A DNA stretch of 43,623 nucleotides from a virus: IMG/VR virus record IMGVR_UViG_3300015171_000011, positions 1-43,623 of that record; one strand, written 5' to 3'. Within the stretch, counting starts at the first letter, position 1. The number at the start of each line of letters is the position of its first letter. The translations under genes and the position numbers were made by a program. A model generated the notes under the pieces. It worked only from the letters and a program-made list of their open reading frames with translations, was not told where the DNA came from and ran no database searches. This document shows, piece after piece, positions 1 through 6,676 of the stretch.

Positions 1-101
1 TGCGGGTCGTCATGCTGGTGCAAGAGGCGATTGGCGCCAAGCACCTTCGGATGGACCGCAAGACGCTCAAGATTCACGCACTGAACCCCGTCCCCCGCTA
101 G
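1..101 (+). CDS. 3' end of small early protein (truncated by window start)
   Basis: The open frame starts at base 3 and ends at the TAG at 99-101, giving the last 32 residues of the protein encoded whole at 41646-41849. The sequence matches that gene exactly. On a circular map this is the same gene, not a second copy. Function unknown. It is followed 23 nt later by the next ATG, with an AAGGAG ribosome-binding site at 110-115. Confidence 0.8.
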   Translation, partial: RVVMLVQEAIGAKHLRMDRKTLKIHALNPVPR

Positions 102-127
102 ACACCTTACAAGGAGCAGAACAAATG
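1..127. repeat. Exact 127-nt direct repeat, left copy
   Basis: These bases are identical to 41749-41875 and the two sequences diverge at the next base. The repeat covers the end of a small gene and the ribosome-binding region and ATG of the following gene. A length of exactly 127 nt is typical of a de Bruijn graph junction assembled with k=127, so this probably marks a branch point between two strain variants rather than a biological repeat. Confidence 0.95.
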
Positions 128-343
128 GCACACCGGAAATGGACCGAAAGCGCCGAAGCGATACAACAGCGAAAGGCGGACATCGTGCGGGGAGAGCTGG
201 CACGGCGAACAACGGCAATCGAAGCGGCAGAACAGCGCGACGCGTTGCGCGGCCCGGTGGAATATGTAGACCCGAATGACAGCAACGATCCGCGTAACTA
301 CTGCGAGCCATTCCCCGCCATCGGGACGGATCGCCAGAAATAG
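125..343 (+). CDS. Small charged hypothetical protein, 72 aa
   Basis: I do not recognise the family. The protein is hydrophilic, with an alpha-helical, Arg/Glu/Ala-rich first half that could form a short coiled coil (about residues 10-45) and an Asp/Asn/Pro-rich tail. A strong AAGGAG site precedes the ATG. In the alternative allele at the right end, three different genes (41873-42598) occupy the same slot after the identical 127-nt repeat, so this is an exchangeable cassette in the early operon. A real gene is likely from its ribosome-binding site and position. Confidence 0.7.
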   Translation: MAHRKWTESAEAIQQRKADIVRGELARRTTAIEAAEQRDALRGPVEYVDPNDSNDPRNYCEPFPAIGTDRQK

Positions 344-351
344 CTAGTTCT

Positions 352-383
352 AGCTCCCGTCGCTGGCCGGTAGCCAGCCCACA
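352..383 (+). other. Conserved non-coding hairpin, left copy
   Basis: These 32 bases are identical to 42601-42632. They contain the stem GCTGGC / GCCAGC around a CGGTA loop. The sequences on both sides differ between copies, and in neither copy does the element lie inside a convincing gene. It may be an RNA processing or stability element, a binding site, or a recombination boundary between exchangeable cassettes. The rest of 344-544 shows no convincing gene. Confidence 0.6.
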
Positions 384-544
384 GAGGCAAAGCGCGAAAG
401 AGCAGAGCAAAAGACGGCGATCCGTTGAGAACGTAGATGAGAAAGCCAGGAACGGCGCGGGGTGTGAGTCTGGCCCCGAGATTGCACTAGAGAGAGACAC
501 GGGACGCGACCGAATCGCGGAGCAGGAGAGAAACGAGGCTTACC

Positions 545-922
545 ATGTCCGACAGCTATGACGAGTGCTACCGCGCAGCCTGCCGCCATGTTGCGGAGTG
601 CCGGGAAAGCGTGTTGGAGTCGGTGCGGGACGATCTGGCGACGTTCGGAGATGTGGACGAGCTACGGCAGCGCATGATGGAAGAGTGTGACGGCGCAGCC
701 ACGGTCATCTACACGGGACAGGCGTGGGCCTATTGCCTTGGCAGCCAGAACGATGACGCCTATAGCGCCGAAATGGGCGAAGAGCCGAAGAGCGTGGAGG
801 TCCGGGCGTGCTGGGCGCTCATGGCCGACGTGGAAGAGGATAGCGACTGGCAGGACATGGTAGACGCGGTGGAAAACGACACGGTAGCCGACTACCTCGA
901 AAGCCTCAAAGCGGCCGCGTGA
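545..922 (+). CDS. Acidic hypothetical protein, 125 aa
   Basis: No family recognised. The product is acidic (many Asp/Glu, especially in the C-terminal half), with several cysteines but no clean zinc motif. Small acidic early proteins of phages can act as protein inhibitors or DNA mimics, but nothing specific supports that here. A purine-rich stretch precedes the ATG (AACGAGG at about 533-539). In the right-end allele the unrelated 95-aa gene at 42649 takes the same position, between the conserved hairpin and the conserved membrane-protein gene. Confidence 0.75.
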   Translation: MSDSYDECYRAACRHVAECRESVLESVRDDLATFGDVDELRQRMMEECDGAATVIYTGQAWAYCLGSQNDDAYSAEMGEEPKSVEVRACWALMADVEEDSDWQDMVDAVENDTVADYLESLKAAA

Positions 923-950
923 CCCCCACCCCTAACCGGAGAGACGGAAA

Positions 951-1142
951 ATGAACGTGTTTACGGATGAATCCGACGATTGGCACACCGAGCCGGATGT
1001 ACTCCAAGCCCGCGTGGATGCCTGTAGGAAGCGCCTGGAATACGCAAGGGCTACCCGTGAAGCGCGGTGGGCCATTAGCGCCTCTGCGTGGCTCTGGCTG
1101 GCCTTCTTAGCGGGCTGTGTGATCGTAGGGTATCTCCGATGA
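951..1142 (+). CDS. Small membrane protein, 63 aa, one C-terminal transmembrane segment
   Basis: Residues 1-40 are hydrophilic and begin with MNVFTDESDDWHTEPDVLQA. Residues about 42-60 form one hydrophobic helix, so the protein is probably anchored in the host inner membrane by its tail. The gene at 42917-43114 is a clear homologue: the soluble half is nearly identical while the membrane helix is diverged. The stop overlaps the next start (ATGA at 1139-1142). A GGAGAG site lies about 8 nt upstream. Function unknown. Confidence 0.75.
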   Translation: MNVFTDESDDWHTEPDVLQARVDACRKRLEYARATREARWAISASAWLWLAFLAGCVIVGYLR

Positions 1143-1279
1143 CCCTCTACGAATGTCTGGCCCATTATCGGGAAGAATGTTCCAACCTCCAGCGGTACGG
1201 CGAGGACTTCCGCCAGCTCGTCAACGACTGGGCATCGATCATCTGGCGTAAGCACGGCATCTGGGTGGTGATCCCATGA
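1139..1279 (+). CDS. Small conserved early protein, 46 aa
   Basis: It starts with the ATG inside the upstream gene's stop (ATGA) and ends in another ATGA overlap with the next gene, so the three are translationally coupled. The sequence is aromatic and charged and ends in WVVIP. A close homologue lies at 43416-43556, with most substitutions in the N-terminal third. Conservation between two diverged alleles with intact overlaps argues that this very short gene is real. No domain recognised. Confidence 0.7.
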   Translation: MTLYECLAHYREECSNLQRYGEDFRQLVNDWASIIWRKHGIWVVIP

Positions 1280-1398
1280 CGGTAGCTGCTTGGGAGACGT
1301 TGCGGGTCATTCTCTGGAGCTTTGCCGCTGGCTTGGCGTTAGGGAATATCATTGGAGCCTGTGCGGTAGCTGCCTATCTGAAACGGGGGAGCAAGTGA
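1276..1398 (+). CDS. Very small membrane protein, 40 aa
   Basis: ATG at 1276 overlaps the previous stop and the TGA at 1396-1398 overlaps the next ATG (TGATG). The product begins MTVAAWETLRVILWSF and has one long hydrophobic helix at about residues 10-35, ending in a KRGSK basic tail. This suggests an inner-membrane peptide with its C-terminus in the cytoplasm. The allele at 43553 starts with GTG and is cut by the window end. Function unknown. Confidence 0.65.
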   Translation: MTVAAWETLRVILWSFAAGLALGNIIGACAVAAYLKRGSK

Positions 1399-1622
1399 TG
1401 TTAGACGACGCCTTACGGAAGCTGGACGACGCCGAGATGTCATTAGATGGCCGGAAATGGTATTCGGTGGGGCAGCTTCGCCAAGCCTTCCCCGAGTCCT
1501 GGTTGACGCAACCCGCCACGATCCGAGGGAACACACTCGGACACAAGATGGGGCCACGGGGCGAACTGTGGCGGATTCGTTGGCCGGATAACCCGAGATT
1601 TAGCCCGACACTTGGGCGTTGA
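1398..1622 (+). CDS. Hypothetical protein, 74 aa
   Basis: I chose the internal ATG at 1398, which overlaps the upstream TGA, over the longer frame from 1290, because the 40-aa gene upstream is conserved in both alleles. The protein is basic in its C-terminal half, with a region around residues 20-50 (YSVGQLRQAF, then TIRGNTLGHKM) that could be a small helix-turn-helix. No family recognised with certainty. Confidence 0.65.
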   Translation: MLDDALRKLDDAEMSLDGRKWYSVGQLRQAFPESWLTQPATIRGNTLGHKMGPRGELWRIRWPDNPRFSPTLGR

Positions 1623-1653
1623 CAAAATGACTAACTTTAGCGAGGTTACTACC

Positions 1654-1830
1654 ATGAACGAGCGCAGCGAAACACCCAAGGCCGAATGTATCTGTGAGAA
1701 CCCGGATACGTGCCGGACCTGTCAGCGCGAGGCGTGGGAAGCGGCCCAAGAGCGCGACGCCCTACAGCGCGAGTATGACAAGCAATGGAAAGAAGCCGTC
1801 CAATACGGCAAGGAACGGGGGACACTGTGA
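1654..1830 (+). CDS. Small cysteine-rich protein, 58 aa, possible zinc knuckle
   Basis: The N-terminal half has a CxC-x5-CxxC arrangement (about residues 12-23) that could bind one zinc ion. The rest is a charged helix. The start at 1654 is preceded by GAGG about 9 nt upstream. The end overlaps the next GTG start (GTGA). Small early zinc-binding proteins are common in phage accessory regions. The function here is unknown. Confidence 0.65.
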   Translation: MNERSETPKAECICENPDTCRTCQREAWEAAQERDALQREYDKQWKEAVQYGKERGTL

Positions 1831-2114
1831 CACCGACGACCGAGGTAGAGTGCCCGCGCTGTGGCGTCACGATTGAAGTGGAATACGAATACGAGCGGGG
1901 ATGCAAGGCGAGTTGGGGCTATCACGGCGGAAGCCCCGCCGAGCCCGAAACCTGGACGATAGGCGGCGTGGACTGCCCGAACTGCGACTATATCGCCAGC
2001 CCCCACGAAGTCGAGCGCATGGAGGAGCAACTCGCCAACGACCTGCGGGTGACGCTGGACGATGTGCGCGAGGCGAAAGCGGAACGCGAGTGGGAAGAAC
2101 GGACCGAGCGATGA
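1827..2114 (+). CDS. Zinc-ribbon-like protein, 95 aa
   Basis: The start is the GTG at 1827, overlapping the previous TGA. The protein opens with CPRCG at about residues 10-14 and has a second CPNC at about residue 50, the two knuckles of a zinc ribbon. A charged C-terminal helix (about 60-95) follows. It may bind nucleic acid or another protein. It ends in an ATGA overlap with the HNH-type gene downstream, so the two are probably co-translated. Confidence 0.7.
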   Translation: MTPTTEVECPRCGVTIEVEYEYERGCKASWGYHGGSPAEPETWTIGGVDCPNCDYIASPHEVERMEEQLANDLRVTLDDVREAKAEREWEERTER

Positions 2115-2419
2115 GCTACCCCAAGCCCGTCTATCCGCCCAAGCCCAAGGCTCCCCTGCGCCGGAGCGGGAGGCAGGCCAGAAAATCGCCATACGCGCAT
2201 CCCGAAGTGCTGAAGCTCTTTCGCCAAGTGCGGAAGCGGAGCAATGGTTGGTGCGAACAGTGTCAGCAGCGGAACGCGACGGCAGTGCATCACCTGTCCT
2301 ACATCGAAACCGGAGTGCGGGGCTGGCGTCGGCTCTTAGTGGACCTCGATCAACTGATTCACCTGTGCGCGATCTGTCACTCACAGGCACATCCTGAAAA
2401 CGTGGAGTTGCGACCGTGA
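2111..2419 (+). CDS. Small HNH-type nuclease-like protein, 102 aa
   Basis: A basic N-terminal tail (residues 1-30, rich in Pro/Lys/Arg) is followed by CEQCQ, a VHHLSY motif and CAICH. This is the cysteine-flanked His-His layout of HNH proteins in which two CxxC pairs hold a structural zinc. The first catalytic histidines are visible; the final H/N lies near HSQAHPENVEL. Phage HNH proteins of this size can assist packaging or recombination as well as homing. It overlaps both neighbours by 4 nt, so it is a settled member of the operon rather than an obvious insertion. Confidence 0.75.
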   Translation: MSYPKPVYPPKPKAPLRRSGRQARKSPYAHPEVLKLFRQVRKRSNGWCEQCQQRNATAVHHLSYIETGVRGWRRLLVDLDQLIHLCAICHSQAHPENVELRP

Positions 2420-2631
2420 GCGACGAGAAAGAGAAAACGCTGGATGGGCCGATGATCGCCGGGTGGATCGCGGACCACAAGTCTGAGCGGGCCGACCTCA
2501 AGGCGCAGATGGTGGAACTTGATCGGCAGCGGGCCTCGCTCGTTCAGCAAATCGAGAAATACAATCAGATTATTTCGACACTCTTGGCGCTGAAGCTGGA
2601 GTACTATGCCGACAAGAAGGCCACCCCATGA
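2416..2631 (+). CDS. Coiled-coil hypothetical protein, 71 aa
   Basis: GTG start at 2416 overlapping the previous TGA. About residues 20-60 form a strongly amphipathic, Leu/Ile/Gln/Glu-rich helix with heptad spacing, suggesting a dimeric coiled coil. No catalytic motif. It ends in ATGA overlap with the next gene. Function unknown. Confidence 0.7.
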   Translation: MSDEKEKTLDGPMIAGWIADHKSERADLKAQMVELDRQRASLVQQIEKYNQIISTLLALKLEYYADKKATP

Positions 2632-3071
2632 GCCGCGCCGCCTTTGTGGAGGGAGCGGAGTGGTGTTGGGCCGGGCGATTCTACGTCGCAGTCAACCCAT
2701 CACGAAAGTTGGCGGCTGAGGCGGAAGCCGCCCGCCGCTACCCCGAAGACGCAGAAGGCTTACCAAAGCTGGCGAGGCCGTGGGCCATTCTGGACTCCAG
2801 CGGGTTGCGCTATTGGGACGGCAACCGAGGGCAAGTGGAAGTACGCCTCGAAACCCAACGGCAGCATTTCGAGCCAGACGCCAGAATCGTCCGGTTAGCC
2901 GTCGTGGAAGCCTTGCCGCTCCCCGCAGAGAGAGCGCCGTCCGGGCGGACTTATCGGATGCACGAAGGCGCGTTGACGTGGCCGACTGATGACGACGGAG
3001 TGTTCCGTATGTCGATCCCTGCCGTGGACGTGGCGTTCGTCGCAAGGATCTTGACGGAGGCCAAGCCATGA
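2628..3071 (+). CDS. Hypothetical protein, 147 aa
   Basis: A mixed alpha/beta, mildly basic protein without cysteine clusters, membrane segments or a motif I recognise. It sits in the early cassette run with a 4-nt overlap on the upstream side. Coding is supported by the coupled start and the absence of a competing frame with a better start. Confidence 0.65.
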   Translation: MSRAAFVEGAEWCWAGRFYVAVNPSRKLAAEAEAARRYPEDAEGLPKLARPWAILDSSGLRYWDGNRGQVEVRLETQRQHFEPDARIVRLAVVEALPLPAERAPSGRTYRMHEGALTWPTDDDGVFRMSIPAVDVAFVARILTEAKP

Positions 3072-3124
3072 CCCCCACTCTCCCAGAGGAGACGCGGGCA
3101 ACTTTTTTCGAGAGGGGAGGATGA
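3068..3124 (+). CDS. Possible 18-aa leader peptide
   Basis: An ATG overlapping the previous stop opens an 18-codon frame ending at 3122-3124, just before the strong ribosome-binding site (GGAGG) of the gene at 3129. It may only serve to carry ribosomes to the next gene. There is no conservation evidence within this window. Confidence 0.25.
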   Translation: MTPTLPEETRATFFERGG

Positions 3125-3128
3125 GGGG

Positions 3129-3506
3129 ATGAGCGGACACGAAGCCGAAGTATCTGAACCGTTCCTCGACGGAATGCGGAATCGGATGTACGTCAGTTTT
3201 CACAAGTACGGGCCAGTGGCCGACGCCTATCCCCACAAGATCGACGCCATGGAAACGCTGGCGGCGGTCCTCGACAAGTACCTGAAATCCGGCAACACCG
3301 AGTACCTGATGGACGTGGCGAATTACGCCATGATCGAGTTCATGCACCCCGCTCACCCCAACGCCTTTTTCAAGGCGACGGATAGCGACGAATCGGTGGG
3401 GCGTGTGGAGCACGGGAGCAACACCCCGGGTCAGTGGGCCAACCGCGACCTGCTGCCCGTGACCGCTGAGGATCGCAAGTTCATTGCGAACGGCGGCACC
3501 CCATGA
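3129..3506 (+). CDS. Conserved phage hypothetical protein, 125 aa
   Basis: Strong GGAGG site upstream of the ATG. The pattern RMYVSFHKYGPVADAYP, followed by the helix with EYLMDVANYAMIEFMHP and TDSDES, is a block I recognise as recurring in many phage genomes as a small all-helical protein of unknown function. It may be related to all-alpha NTP pyrophosphatase folds because of the acidic helices, but I do not see the full ExxE-plus-D motif of MazG and do not claim that activity. Confidence 0.7.
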   Translation: MSGHEAEVSEPFLDGMRNRMYVSFHKYGPVADAYPHKIDAMETLAAVLDKYLKSGNTEYLMDVANYAMIEFMHPAHPNAFFKATDSDESVGRVEHGSNTPGQWANRDLLPVTAEDRKFIANGGTP

Positions 3507-3534
3507 CCTCCCCGCCGCAGCGCCAGGAGAGCGT

Positions 3535-4167
3535 ATGAGCGCAGAACCGCTGGCCATCGACCTCTTTTGCGGGCTGGGTGGCTGGACCGAGGGCTTTCTT
3601 GCGGAAGGCTGGCGGGTGATCGGGTTCGACATTGAGCGTCACATCTACGGCGAGCATCGCTATCCGGCCCAACTGGTACTCCAAGACGTGCGGACGATTC
3701 ACGGCAAGCAGTTCAAGAACGCCGACATGATCGTGGCGAGTTCTCCGTGTCAGGAGTTCAGCTATCGGGCACTTCCGTTCCGCCGGGCCCGTACCATGCC
3801 ACCGCCCCATTTCGGCATGGAGTTGTTTGCTCAGGCCGCCAGGATTCAGCGCGAGGCGATTGAGGCATCTGGCCGTTTTATCCCGATGATTCAGGAGAAT
3901 GTGCGCGGGGCACAGCCTTGGGTTGGCCGAGCCCAGTGGCATTTCGGCAGTTTCTATCTGTGGGGGAACGTACCGGCGCTGATGCCTAACGCATTCGGTC
4001 AGCCAAAGAAGGACATTCTCGGCCCAAAGGGCAAACGGACGGACATCATGTGGCGGACCTCATCGAAGTCCAAGGCGAGAAAGGCGGCGTCTGCACAGAT
4101 CGCCAAGATCCCTTTCCCGCTATCTAGTCACATCGCTCGGACCTTCAAGCCTGTGGAGGCTCTATGA
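3535..4167 (+). CDS. Compact cytosine-C5 DNA methyltransferase-like protein, 210 aa
   Basis: Motif I is AIDLFCGLGGWTEGF at about residues 7-21 (AdoMet binding), motif IV is SSPCQEFS at about 69-76 with the catalytic Cys72, and motif VI is ENVRG at 121-125. These order as in Dcm/M.HhaI enzymes that methylate cytosine at C5. The protein is only 210 aa, and I see no ordinary motif VIII or long target-recognition domain. It therefore belongs to a reduced phage type or has lost specificity. A likely role is shielding phage DNA from host restriction. CAGGAGAG lies just before the chosen ATG. Confidence 0.85.
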   Translation: MSAEPLAIDLFCGLGGWTEGFLAEGWRVIGFDIERHIYGEHRYPAQLVLQDVRTIHGKQFKNADMIVASSPCQEFSYRALPFRRARTMPPPHFGMELFAQAARIQREAIEASGRFIPMIQENVRGAQPWVGRAQWHFGSFYLWGNVPALMPNAFGQPKKDILGPKGKRTDIMWRTSSKSKARKAASAQIAKIPFPLSSHIARTFKPVEAL

Positions 4168-4526
4168 GCGCAGCAAACGAAGGCGCGACAGAGCGGATGA
4201 CGGATGAGCGCGAAAGGGAAATCGCGTATCAGCTTGGCATGATGTTGCACGGGAAGGCGCTCGGCCTCGTCCTCATCACCGAGTTGCGCGGCGAACTCAT
4301 GCGGCTACGGGCTCAGGTGGCGTCCCTCGCCAAAGAGGGAGAACGGGAAAAGCTGCTACTCGCTGTCGGGGAAGCCGCCTTGGACCACGCCCGCGCACTC
4401 AACGGCAACGGCAGGGGTGGAATCGGCAAGGGGATGCGATACAGCTATGCCGCCCAAGTGGATCGTGCCATCATGGCCGTGCAGGCGTTCGATGACGCTG
4501 CCTCCTCTGCGGGAGAGACGAAATGA
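4164..4526 (+). CDS. Helical hypothetical protein, 120 aa
   Basis: Predicted mostly alpha-helical and charged, with a possible coiled coil at about residues 35-70 (ELRGELMRLRAQVASL). It overlaps the methyltransferase gene and the following zinc-binding gene by 4 nt each. No family recognised. Confidence 0.7.
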   Translation: MSAANEGATERMTDEREREIAYQLGMMLHGKALGLVLITELRGELMRLRAQVASLAKEGEREKLLLAVGEAALDHARALNGNGRGGIGKGMRYSYAAQVDRAIMAVQAFDDAASSAGETK

Positions 4527-5092
4527 GCGAGCCACTGGCGAGAATCGGTGACACCGTATGGGTAGCCGACGCAGGCACCACAGAGAAAAGACGCCCCTGC
4601 CGGGTATGCGACGGTAAGCGCCGAGTGACCCTGACAATGGGAAGCGGAGAGCAAGTCGAGTTGGAATGCGGGATGTGTTCGGCAGGGTACGGGTCGCCCA
4701 CGGGGGTTGAGGTGTTCTGGGACTACGACGCCAAGCCATCCCCGTTCCACATCACGGCCATCGAAGCCGTGGCGAGCGCCGACGGCCAGCGAGCCAAGTA
4801 CCGCAGCGGCACGGAAAGCTGCTACACCTCGATTGAGGCGGAACGATGCTACCCCACCTGCGAGGCCGCGCTGCCCGCGTGTGCAGAGCTGATCGCCAGT
4901 CGGGAGCGCGAGGTGGAGGAGCGACTTTCCCAGAAGGAAAAAAGCAGCAATAAGTCGTATGCGTGGAACGCGGGTTATCACCTACGGGAAGCCAAGCGGC
5001 ACCGGAAGGATGCTGAGTATCATGAGAAGAAGGCCGTCTTGCTCAAGGCGAAGGCCGCCCCCACCCCTCCCGGAGCGCCCGATGGACGGTGA
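4523..5092 (+). CDS. Zinc-binding protein with DnaJ-like cysteine knuckles, 189 aa
   Basis: Near the N-terminus, PCRVCDGKRR and ECGMCSAGYG form two CxxC knuckles about 28 residues apart, like one module of the DnaJ cysteine-rich zinc domain or a zinc ribbon. A middle region with more cysteines and a Lys/Arg/Glu-rich C-terminal helix (about 130-175) follow. Phage early proteins of this type often adapt host protein or RNA machinery. The target is unknown. The end overlaps the next gene by 11 nt. Confidence 0.7.
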   Translation: MSEPLARIGDTVWVADAGTTEKRRPCRVCDGKRRVTLTMGSGEQVELECGMCSAGYGSPTGVEVFWDYDAKPSPFHITAIEAVASADGQRAKYRSGTESCYTSIEAERCYPTCEAALPACAELIASREREVEERLSQKEKSSNKSYAWNAGYHLREAKRHRKDAEYHEKKAVLLKAKAAPTPPGAPDGR

Positions 5093-5570
5093 GCCAAGAC
5101 AAGTCTGCCCGCGATGTGGTGGAAGCGGAGTCGATCCGTCGATGGGATCAGGCGGAACACACGGTGGACCCGACGGCGGCCCGTGGAGCAAGTACGACCA
5201 ATGTTACGTTGCGTTAGGCGGCTGTGGCGGCTCCGGCTCCCTCCCGGTGACGTTGGACGCGGCCAGCGCAGCGATCTGGGAACTTGGATTGGCGGTCATG
5301 GCGCATCCCGGCGAGATCGTGTGCATCGACGCGCTCCGCTCCTCCTTGGCGGCGATGCGGGAAACGAGGGATGGCTGGCCGAAGCCGGATAGCCTTGCCG
5401 CCCTGTGCGACCGTCAGGCCGACGAGCGGATGCACCCGTACACCTGCCTGCACCACAGCGATACGATGTTGCTGCCGACGAGTGCGGGGTGGCGGTGCCC
5501 GATGCGATTCTGTGATTACCGTCAGCCGTACCGCGACGAGTTGCCCGCCCCGCCCCAGGAGAAGCCGTGA
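5082..5570 (+). CDS. Cysteine-rich zinc-binding hypothetical protein, 162 aa
   Basis: The start at 5082 has GGAG 9 nt upstream. The N-terminus carries VCPRCGGSG, a CxxCxGxG knuckle of the DnaJ type, with a second Gly-rich CGGSG at about residue 48. Towards the C-terminus are CLHH and CPMRFC. This suggests one or two zinc sites. It is probably functionally related to the preceding gene. It ends in a GTGA overlap with the next gene. Confidence 0.65.
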   Translation: MDGEPRQVCPRCGGSGVDPSMGSGGTHGGPDGGPWSKYDQCYVALGGCGGSGSLPVTLDAASAAIWELGLAVMAHPGEIVCIDALRSSLAAMRETRDGWPKPDSLAALCDRQADERMHPYTCLHHSDTMLLPTSAGWRCPMRFCDYRQPYRDELPAPPQEKP

Positions 5571-5818
5571 GAGAGTACAAGCGGGCCTTTTTCGCGTTGT
5601 CTGCGGCGGGCCTTATTCGGCTACGAGAGTGCCCCGAGGACATTCTGAAGCTGGGCAAGCCGGGAGAGGACAGTGGAGAGGTGTATCTCAAATTCCATAC
5701 CTCTACAGGCCATTGGAAGGCCATGCCGTCAGGACTGCGAGGCAAAGGCATCTACAGCGCAGCCAAGGAGCTAGGGCTGACCTTGGGTGAGGTGGCGACG
5801 GCTTTTAGCAGCTCGTGA
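5567..5818 (+). CDS. Hypothetical protein, 83 aa, last gene of the plus-strand run
   Basis: GTG start overlaps the previous TGA. The C-terminal part (GIYSAAKELGLTLGEVATAF) looks like a helix-turn-helix or helical hairpin. Its end overlaps the end of the convergent HNH gene by 14 nt and there is no terminator hairpin between them. Function unknown. Confidence 0.65.
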   Translation: MREYKRAFFALSAAGLIRLRECPEDILKLGKPGEDSGEVYLKFHTSTGHWKAMPSGLRGKGIYSAAKELGLTLGEVATAFSSS

Positions 5819-6281
5819 CTTCGACCGTCACTCCCGGATTGTCCTTGTCCCGGTAATACCTAGCCAGAGCCTTCCCTCGCGCACACGCCTTGCACGTTCT
5901 ACCCCGAGAGTATGACGAGAGGTTCTCCCCAGAGAGCGGATGTCCGCGCAGACAGTGGGTTTTTCTTGCGTTCACCGCCGTCATACACTCACCGCGAAGA
6001 ATGTTCTCTCTTTGCGTCACGGGCTCTAGGTGCGCCGGGTTCACACACCGCCTGTTCCGGCAAAGGTGGTCTAACTGGAGCCCCGGCGGTATCGGCCCCG
6101 CAACCATCTCGTAGCTGAATCGCGCCGCCTTCACCAGTCGCCCATCGACGTAGAGATAGCCATAGCGGTCGGGGTTCTTCTCCGGCCTCCACATCCAGCA
6201 CCCACTCCCCTTGTCCACCTTGGCCCAAAACCGTTCGGCGGCAGTAAACCGGCGGAGACGATTCTTTGGATAGTTGTTCAC
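5805..6281 (-). CDS. HNH homing-type endonuclease with a RusA-like tail, 158 aa
   Basis: The core HNH_3-like motif is LQLDHLCRNRRCVNPAHLEPVT (His of DHL, Asn of VNPAHLE) at about residues 69-90, followed by a zinc-like region (CLRGH, CKACARG). Such enzymes nick DNA and move themselves. The last 17 residues (YYRDKDNPGVTVEVTSC) closely match the end of the neighbouring RusA protein, so this gene appears to have captured or replaced the old 3' end of a rusA gene. It overlaps that gene by 4 nt (ATGA). Confidence 0.85.
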   Translation of the reverse strand: MNNYPKNRLRRFTAAERFWAKVDKGSGCWMWRPEKNPDRYGYLYVDGRLVKAARFSYEMVAGPIPPGLQLDHLCRNRRCVNPAHLEPVTQRENILRGECMTAVNARKTHCLRGHPLSGENLSSYSRGRTCKACARGKALARYYRDKDNPGVTVEVTSC

Positions 6282-6676
6282 GGTTGGATAGCTCCTGTTA
6301 CCTCAAGGGTTACGCCCGGGTTGTTTCGGTCGTCGCTTCGATAGAAGTGCGCCTCAACGATCTGGCTGTCATCATGCCATGCAAACCCCTTCAGGGCGTC
6401 CAGGCACAGCTTCTCGCGGTTCATCAAGTCCCCGGCCTTCCGTTCCCGCCTCCACCAGAACGAAACGCTCACCGGGCCTTCTAGGGGCTTCCAGCGGGCT
6501 GTCCTGAGAAGGGTAGCCACGGTCTGTTTGTAGTCTCTCCCCTCCTTGGACAGCACCTTGCGGTTGCGGGCGACAAAGTAGGCGTGGTTGGAGGTCGGAG
6601 GAGTCGGCAGTTCGATGCGGTAGGGCGGCGGTGGCTTTCGGGTGGGGAGCAGGGCCGTCCATTCCTGACCCTTCAT
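6278..6676 (-). CDS. rusA: RusA-family Holliday junction resolvase, 132 aa
   Basis: The fold signature is the block AGDLMNREKLCLDALKGF followed by AWHDDSQIVEA at about residues 81-109. In E. coli RusA the metal ligands are three aspartates, two of them in a DLDN motif. Here Asp83 and the DD at 102-103 are present but the second Asp of DLDN is Met85. The enzyme resolves branched recombination intermediates before packaging. I chose the ATG at 6676, which overlaps the upstream stop (ATGA). It is grouped with ERF, which makes such intermediates. Confidence 0.85.
   Translation of the reverse strand: MKGQEWTALLPTRKPPPPYRIELPTPPTSNHAYFVARNRKVLSKEGRDYKQTVATLLRTARWKPLEGPVSVSFWWRRERKAGDLMNREKLCLDALKGFAWHDDSQIVEAHFYRSDDRNNPGVTLEVTGAIQP

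Noticed and set aside
1785-2501. Long minus-strand frame (1722-2501) across the zinc-ribbon and HNH genes
   Set aside because: It is antisense to three coupled genes with recognisable motifs and has the Ser/Arg-rich composition of a shadow frame.
3129-3506. MazG-type nucleotide pyrophosphatase
   Set aside because: The protein is helical and acidic, but the paired ExxE and downstream ExxD motifs of MazG are not visible.
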